From: Clostridia bacterium
GTDB lineage: Bacteria > Bacillota > Clostridia > TANB77 > CAG-508
Length of the DNA: 27,685 nt
Reading direction: 5' to 3'
NCBI GenBank assembly: GCA_900758165.1
Contig: CAAEQN010000102.1
Coordinates: forward strand, 1 to 27,685
Shown piece after piece: positions 24,006-27,685 of the stretch. The notes under the pieces were generated by a model, which ran no database searches, was not told the DNA's origin, and was given only the letters and a program-made list of their open reading frames with translations. Numbering within the stretch: the stretch's first letter is position 1; every line of letters starts with the position of its first letter. The position numbers and the translations under genes were made by a program.

Positions 24006-24644
24006 ATGAAAGAAAAAGAAGAGCAAAGATTAATAAAATTAAAAGAAATAGAGGAAGAAATATATAACTCTGGAACCGAATATATTTGTGGAATAGATGA
24101 AGCAGGAAGAGGACCTTTAGCAGGGCCTGTTGTTGTAGCAGCTGTAATTATGCCAAGAAACTCTATGATTGAAGGAGTTAATGACTCAAAAAAAGTATCT
24201 GAAAAGAAAAGAGAAAGTCTATATGAAATAATAACAAACGAAGCAATAGCTTATGGTGTGGGAATTATAGACCAGAAAGAAATAGATAGAATTAATATAC
24301 TAAATGCAACAAAAGAAGGTTTAACAATGGCGGTTAAAGAACTATCAATAAGACCTAATTTAATTTTGGTAGATGCTTTAAAGAATATAGATACAGATGG
24401 AATAGAATATAGATCTATTATTAAAGGTGATGCGAAATGCTATTCTATAGCTGCAGCATCAATTATAGCAAAAGTAACAAGGGATAGAATAATGAGACAA
24501 TGGGATGAAGTATATCCTCAATATGGTTTTAGCAAACATAAAGGATATGGTACAGCAGCTCATATTGCGGCTATAGAAGAATATGGGTTGTGTCCTCTTC
24601 ATAGATTGTCATTTGTAAAAAATATATTAAATAAAGCTAATTAA
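24006..24644 (+). CDS. rnhB: ribonuclease HII
   Basis: Removes RNA from RNA-DNA hybrids and single ribonucleotides embedded in DNA. The 212 residues show the family motifs YICGIDEAGRGPLAGP (26-41), where Asp31 and Glu32 are metal ligands, NDSKKVSEKKRE (89-100), LILVDAL with Asp123, and AAASIIAKVTRDRIM with Asp160, completing the DEDD site. KHKGYGTAAHIAAI and the HRLSFV C-terminal tail are also typical. The GRG motif identifies it as type 2. AAAGGGCTG is the ribosome binding site. The gene lies between the pilin-like gene and pyrimidine-nucleoside phosphorylase, all in the same direction with short gaps. Confidence 0.95.
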   Translation: MKEKEEQRLIKLKEIEEEIYNSGTEYICGIDEAGRGPLAGPVVVAAVIMPRNSMIEGVNDSKKVSEKKRESLYEIITNEAIAYGVGIIDQKEIDRINILNATKEGLTMAVKELSIRPNLILVDALKNIDTDGIEYRSIIKGDAKCYSIAAASIIAKVTRDRIMRQWDEVYPQYGFSKHKGYGTAAHIAAIEEYGLCPLHRLSFVKNILNKAN

Positions 24645-24672
24645 GTACTGTTTTTGAAAGGAAATAATTAAT

Positions 24673-25977
24673 ATGGATATTTTAGAAATAATAGGAAAGA
24701 AACAGAATAAAGAAGAATTGACAAAACAAGAGATAGAATATTTTGTTAAAGAATATACAAATGGAAATATTGCAGATTATCAAGCTGCGGCATTAGTAAT
24801 GGCAATATATATAAACGGAATGACAATAGAAGAAACAACAAATTTGACATTGGCAATGGCATATTCAGGAGATGTTTTAGACTTATCAAAAGTAGGAAAT
24901 GTTGTAGATAAACACAGTACAGGAGGAATTGGAGATAAAGTAACAATAATATTAATGCCAATAGTAGCTGCTATGGGAGTTAAAGTTGCTAAAATGTCTG
25001 GTAGAGGACTTGGATTTACAGGAGGAACAAAAGATAAATTAGAGGCGATACCAGGCTATAGAACAGAAATAAGTATAGAAGAATTTATAAATAATGTAAA
25101 TAAAATAGGAATAAGTTTAATAGGTCAAACTCTAAATTTAGCTCCAGCAGACAAGAAATTATATGCTTTAAGAGATTCTATAAATTGTACAGCAAATATT
25201 CCTTTAATAAGTTCTAGTATAATGAGTAAAAAGATAGCAGCAGGAGCAAACAAGATTGTATTAGATGTTACTTGTGGAAGCGGAGCTTTTATGAAGAATA
25301 TAAAAGATGCAGAAGAACTATCTAAAACAATGATAAATATAGGGCAACTAGCAAATAAGGAAACGGTATGTATTATAACAAATATGGACCAACCATTAGG
25401 AAGAATGGTAGGCAATACTTTAGAAATAATAGAAGCAATAGAAGCACTAAAAGGAAATATGCAACAAGATATAAAAAATGTTGTGTTAGAATTAGGAGCA
25501 TATATTTTAAAATTGGACGGAAAAGGAGATAATATAGAAGAAAATAAAAAAGCAATAGAAGAAGTAATAACAAATGGCAAAGCATATAGAAAATTTTTAG
25601 AATTAGTATCAAACCAAGGTGGAGATATTTCGTATATAGAAAATACAGATAAATTTAAAAAAGCAAAATATAAAATTCCAGTAGTATCAGAAAAGTCAGG
25701 ATTTATAAAAAGTTTAAATGCAGAAGAAGTAGGAAAAATAGCAATGCATTTAGGAGCAGGCAGAATAAAAAAAGAAGACAACATAGATTACAGTGTGGGA
25801 ATAGAGCTTATAAAAAAAGTTGGAGACTATATACAAGAAAAAGAGACAATAGCTTACATATATGCAAATGATGAAGAAAAAGGAATAAATGCTAAATCAA
25901 AATTATTTGAAATCTATAAAACAAGTGAAGAAAGAGTGGAAAAGACCCAAGATATATTAGAGATTATGACAATGTAA
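24673..25977 (+). CDS. pdp: pyrimidine-nucleoside phosphorylase
   Basis: Phosphorolysis of uridine, thymidine and deoxyuridine to the base and (deoxy)ribose-1-phosphate, for nucleoside salvage. The 434 residues begin with the helical alpha domain (MDILEIIGKKQNKEELTKQEI) and carry KHSTGGIGDK (80-89), which binds phosphate. The thymidine phosphorylase family signature SGRGLGFTGGTKDKLE follows at 109-124. Then come LYALRDSINCTANIPLISSSIMSKK and the C-terminal domain with AMHLGAGR. The length and sequence fit the Bacillus Pdp group better than E. coli DeoA, but DeoA cannot be excluded by eye. GAAAGGA lies about ten bases before the start. The deoxyribose genes usually found beside it are absent; the neighbour is an SDR gene. 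Confidence 0.92.
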   Translation: MDILEIIGKKQNKEELTKQEIEYFVKEYTNGNIADYQAAALVMAIYINGMTIEETTNLTLAMAYSGDVLDLSKVGNVVDKHSTGGIGDKVTIILMPIVAAMGVKVAKMSGRGLGFTGGTKDKLEAIPGYRTEISIEEFINNVNKIGISLIGQTLNLAPADKKLYALRDSINCTANIPLISSSIMSKKIAAGANKIVLDVTCGSGAFMKNIKDAEELSKTMINIGQLANKETVCIITNMDQPLGRMVGNTLEIIEAIEALKGNMQQDIKNVVLELGAYILKLDGKGDNIEENKKAIEEVITNGKAYRKFLELVSNQGGDISYIENTDKFKKAKYKIPVVSEKSGFIKSLNAEEVGKIAMHLGAGRIKKEDNIDYSVGIELIKKVGDYIQEKETIAYIYANDEEKGINAKSKLFEIYKTSEERVEKTQDILEIMTM

Positions 25978-26039
25978 TAAAATTATAAAAATAAATAAAG
26001 TAATAAATACATATAATAAAATATATAAGGAGAATGAAT

Positions 26040-26810
26040 ATGATAGCTTTAGTTACAGGAGCATCTTCTGGAATCGGAAGAGATATATCAAGAGAACTTG
26101 CTAAAAGAAAATATGACATAATAGCAGTTGCAAGGGGAAAAGAAGCATTAGAAAGTTTAAAAAAAGAATTAGAAGAAGAATATAAGATTAATGTAGATGT
26201 GAGAGCAATGGACTTAATTGACAGAGATGGATGCAAAAAGCTACATGAAGAAGTGAAAGAAAAATATGGAACTATTGATGTTTTGGTAAATGATGCAGGA
26301 TTTGGAACTTGTGGCAAGTTTACACAGACAAATTTAGAAAAAGAATTAGGAATGATTGATACCAATATAGTAGCACTTCATATACTTACAAAACTATTTT
26401 TACAAGATATGGTAGAAGTAGATAAAGGACATATATTAAATGTTGCTTCAATAGCTGGATTTATGCCTGGACCATTGATGGCAACATATTATTCTACAAA
26501 AGCTTATGTTGTAAGACTAACACAAAGCATAAGACATGAATTATTTAAACAGAAGTCTAAAGTGAAAATAAGTGCTTTATGTCCAGGCCCGGTAGATACA
26601 AATTTTAATAAAGTGGCAGATGTAAAATTTAATTTAGCGGAAGCGGATAGTAGTTATGTGGCAAAATATGCAGTAAGATTAATGTTTAAGAATAGAACTT
26701 TGATTTTCCCAAACTTTTTTATCTGGTTAGGAAGAGTATTTGCAAAAATCTTGCCAGACCAAGTAGCAGCATTTTTCTGCTATTATGCACAAAAAAGAAA
26801 AATACAATAA
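26040..26810 (+). CDS. short-chain dehydrogenase/reductase (SDR), classical type
   Basis: NAD(P)-dependent oxidoreductase with a Rossmann fold; substrate unknown. I prefer the ATG at 26040, seven bases after GGAG (26029-26032), to the ATG at 26034, which is only one base away from it. This gives 256 residues. The cofactor motif TGASSGIG (6-13), NDAG (84-87, usually NNAG), Ser137 in NVASIAG and YYSTK with Tyr150 and Lys154 form the complete SDR active site. Sequence style resembles the DltE/YdfG-like group. A hydrophobic C-terminal stretch (LIFPNFFIWLGRVFAKILP) may contact the membrane. 62 bases after pdp and ended by a strong terminator, so it is probably the last gene of the rnhB-pdp cluster. 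Confidence 0.88.
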   Translation: MIALVTGASSGIGRDISRELAKRKYDIIAVARGKEALESLKKELEEEYKINVDVRAMDLIDRDGCKKLHEEVKEKYGTIDVLVNDAGFGTCGKFTQTNLEKELGMIDTNIVALHILTKLFLQDMVEVDKGHILNVASIAGFMPGPLMATYYSTKAYVVRLTQSIRHELFKQKSKVKISALCPGPVDTNFNKVADVKFNLAEADSSYVAKYAVRLMFKNRTLIFPNFFIWLGRVFAKILPDQVAAFFCYYAQKRKIQ

Positions 26811-26908
26811 AATTACTGAAACCAAAGATAGATATTGTATTTCAGAGCTTGTTTAATCAAAAAAATGAAAACATAACCAAGAGTTTTGCAGAAGCTCTTT
26901 AACAATTA

Positions 26909-26938
26909 AAAAAATCTACTTTAAAAAGTAGATTTTTT
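26909..26938 (+). terminator. bidirectional terminator between the SDR and zinc-ribbon genes
   Basis: AAAAAATCTACTT (26909-26921) and AAGTAGATTTTTT (26926-26938) form a perfect 13-bp stem with a TAAA loop, flanked by A and T runs on both strands. A weaker hairpin, AAGAGTTTT/GAAGCTCTT (26879-26887 and 26891-26899, two wobbles), lies before it on the SDR side. Confidence 0.88.
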
Positions 26939-26939
26939 G

Positions 26940-27218
26940 TTACATTAAATTTATATTATTGAAATTACTATTAGAATCAAGTCCTAGACTTGTAAAAGTT
27001 TTATATAAGTCCTTATTTTGTAAGAATCTATTAACGTTTTTTAAAGAAACTCCTGTAGAGAAAGATAAGGTTTCTACTGAAATAGCACTTCCATCAGATT
27101 CATTTAAAAAGTTTTTTAAGTGTTTGATATCATTTTCATCTTTGGATTGGCATTTAGGACATACTTCACTTTCTGATGCAAAAAAACATCCACAACGTTC
27201 ACATTTATTTATATTCAT
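26940..27218 (-). CDS. YvyF-like zinc-ribbon protein with HTH-like region
   Basis: A 92-residue protein opening with a zinc-ribbon (NKCERCG...VCPKCQ, Cys6, Cys9, Cys20, Cys23, plus an extra Cys11) followed by a helical segment, ISVETLSFSTGVSLKNVNRFLQN (about 46-68), that looks like a MerR-type helix-turn-helix. This layout matches the YvyF family found beside flagellar genes and flgM in Bacillus and Clostridium. No flagellar gene lies in this window, so the usual context is missing. GGAGG lies six bases before the ATG on the minus strand. Function in the family is poorly defined; it may be a translational or transcriptional regulator. A weak extended -10 (TGA-TACAAT, 27272-27264 on the minus strand) may be its promoter. 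Confidence 0.8.
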   Translation of the reverse strand: MNINKCERCGCFFASESEVCPKCQSKDENDIKHLKNFLNESDGSAISVETLSFSTGVSLKNVNRFLQNKDLYKTFTSLGLDSNSNFNNINLM

Positions 27219-27389
27219 TAGTGACCTCCTATGCTGAATTTATTATTATTAATTTCGGAATTTATTGTATCATAAAAAAATAAAAAGATAAATAGAAAAA
27301 TGTCAAAAAATATAAAAAATAATAAAATAATAAAAAGTAATTTTTTTAATGAATAAATATATAAACGCTAAAAAATACTTGTAAAAAAC

Positions 27390-27419
27390 TTAATAGTTTA
27401 TAAACATCAAAACTATTAA
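27390..27419 (+). other. inverted repeat in the AT-rich gap 27219-27585
   Basis: TTAATAGTTT (27390-27399) and AAACTATTAA (27410-27419) are perfect 10-bp arms with a 10-base loop. It lies about 110 bases before the promoter of the last gene and has no T-run. The rest of this 367-base gap is almost pure A/T with no supported ORF. Confidence 0.4.
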
Positions 27420-27525
27420 ATAATAAGAAAAAAGAGCATATTGTCATATAAATTTGGCAGTAATACTTTTCTTTGGTTTATCTATTTTAATTAAATAAGT
27501 AATTTAATTAAATTGAAACTAATAG

Positions 27526-27554
27526 TTGAACTATAAAATAAAATGTTTTATAAT
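27526..27554 (+). promoter_or_regulatory. promoter of the prepilin-like gene
   Basis: TTGAAC (27526-27531) and TATAAT (27549-27554) are 17 bases apart, about 30 bases before the start codon. A strong sigma-A match. Confidence 0.65.
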
Positions 27555-27585
27555 AAAAATATAAGAAAACAAAGGAGACGAAAAA

Positions 27586-27685
27586 ATGAAAAAAGAAAAA
27601 CTAAAAGAGCAATTAAATTTTAACACACAAAAGTTAAAAAACAACAAAGCAATAACCCTAATAGCTTTGGTTGTAACAATAGTAG
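27586..27685 (+). CDS. prepilin-like secreted or surface protein, 3' truncated
   Basis: Only the first 33 codons are in the window: a basic leader MKKEKLKEQLNFNTQKLKNN, then KAITLIALVVTIV, the start of a hydrophobic helix. The ITLIALV stretch after a basic leader is the type III signal of many clostridial pilin-like proteins, where the residue at +5 is Ala instead of Glu. Cleavage would be after Ala22, giving a mature start at Ile23. Such proteins often carry large repeat or adhesion domains, but none is visible here. AAAGGAG lies nine bases before the ATG, behind a good promoter. Confidence 0.75.
   Translation, partial: MKKEKLKEQLNFNTQKLKNNKAITLIALVVTIV

Noticed and set aside
25125..25784. 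219-codon open frame antisense to pdp
   Set aside because: Overlaps a complete pyrimidine-nucleoside phosphorylase; composition is that of a shadow frame and there is no ribosome binding site.
26034..26039. ATG at 26034 as start of the SDR gene
   Set aside because: It is one base from the GGAG; the ATG at 26040 has normal spacing and begins directly at the Rossmann strand.
27300..27356. 18-codon ORF in the AT-rich gap before the last gene
   Set aside because: Lys/Asn/Ile-only composition and no ribosome binding site; expected by chance in such DNA.

Overview
The window is very AT-rich, with A/T-ending codons and AGA as the main arginine codon. Ribosome binding sites are strong (AAGGAGG), terminators are short hairpins followed by T-runs, and promoters are sigma-A-like. 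A SpoIIP gene, a trimeric [FeFe]-hydrogenase operon and a prepilin leader of the type ITLIALVVTIV point to an anaerobic, spore-forming or formerly spore-forming low-GC Firmicute, most likely a gut-type Clostridia. That placement is inference from gene content. No tRNA, rRNA, CRISPR array, transposase or phage gene was found.

Layout. 1-138 is the tail of a gene with an OB-fold look. 301-1743 encodes a cytoplasmic alpha-amylase. 1920-6142 is an operon hydC-hydB-hydA for an NADH-linked, probably electron-bifurcating hydrogenase, preceded by a strong promoter and a 15-bp inverted repeat in the leader. On the minus strand, 6272-6991 encodes a membrane-anchored peptidoglycan glycosyltransferase. 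7267-9837 encodes an alpha-glucan phosphorylase. 9991-11478 encodes an unusual class II lysyl-tRNA synthetase, followed at 11503-11656 by the eroded remnant of an HD-domain gene. 11762-17735 is a probable operon recJ, rel, MBL-fold hydrolase, hisS, ending at a terminator shared with the convergent pgi gene (17802-19115, minus).

19371-23227 carries cell-envelope and sporulation functions: SpoIIP, an M23 peptidase that appears to start at an AUU codon, and an HtrA-type protease. 23503-26810 carries a small pilin-like membrane protein, RNase HII, pyrimidine-nucleoside phosphorylase and a short-chain dehydrogenase. A YvyF-like zinc-ribbon gene (minus) and the start of a prepilin-like gene close the window.

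How the genes fit together. Amylase, glucan phosphorylase and Pgi form a route from intracellular glucan to fructose-6-phosphate. The hydrogenase re-oxidises NADH and ferredoxin from the resulting fermentation. SpoIIP, the M23 peptidase, the GT51 enzyme and HtrA belong to wall remodelling and envelope quality control. LysS, HisS, Rel, RecJ and RNase HII are housekeeping.

I see no clear new multi-gene system. The most unusual signals are the AUU start, the HD-gene deletion remnant, the variant LysRS motifs, several long palindromes placed at promoters or leaders, and the two pilin-like proteins lacking the usual Glu5.
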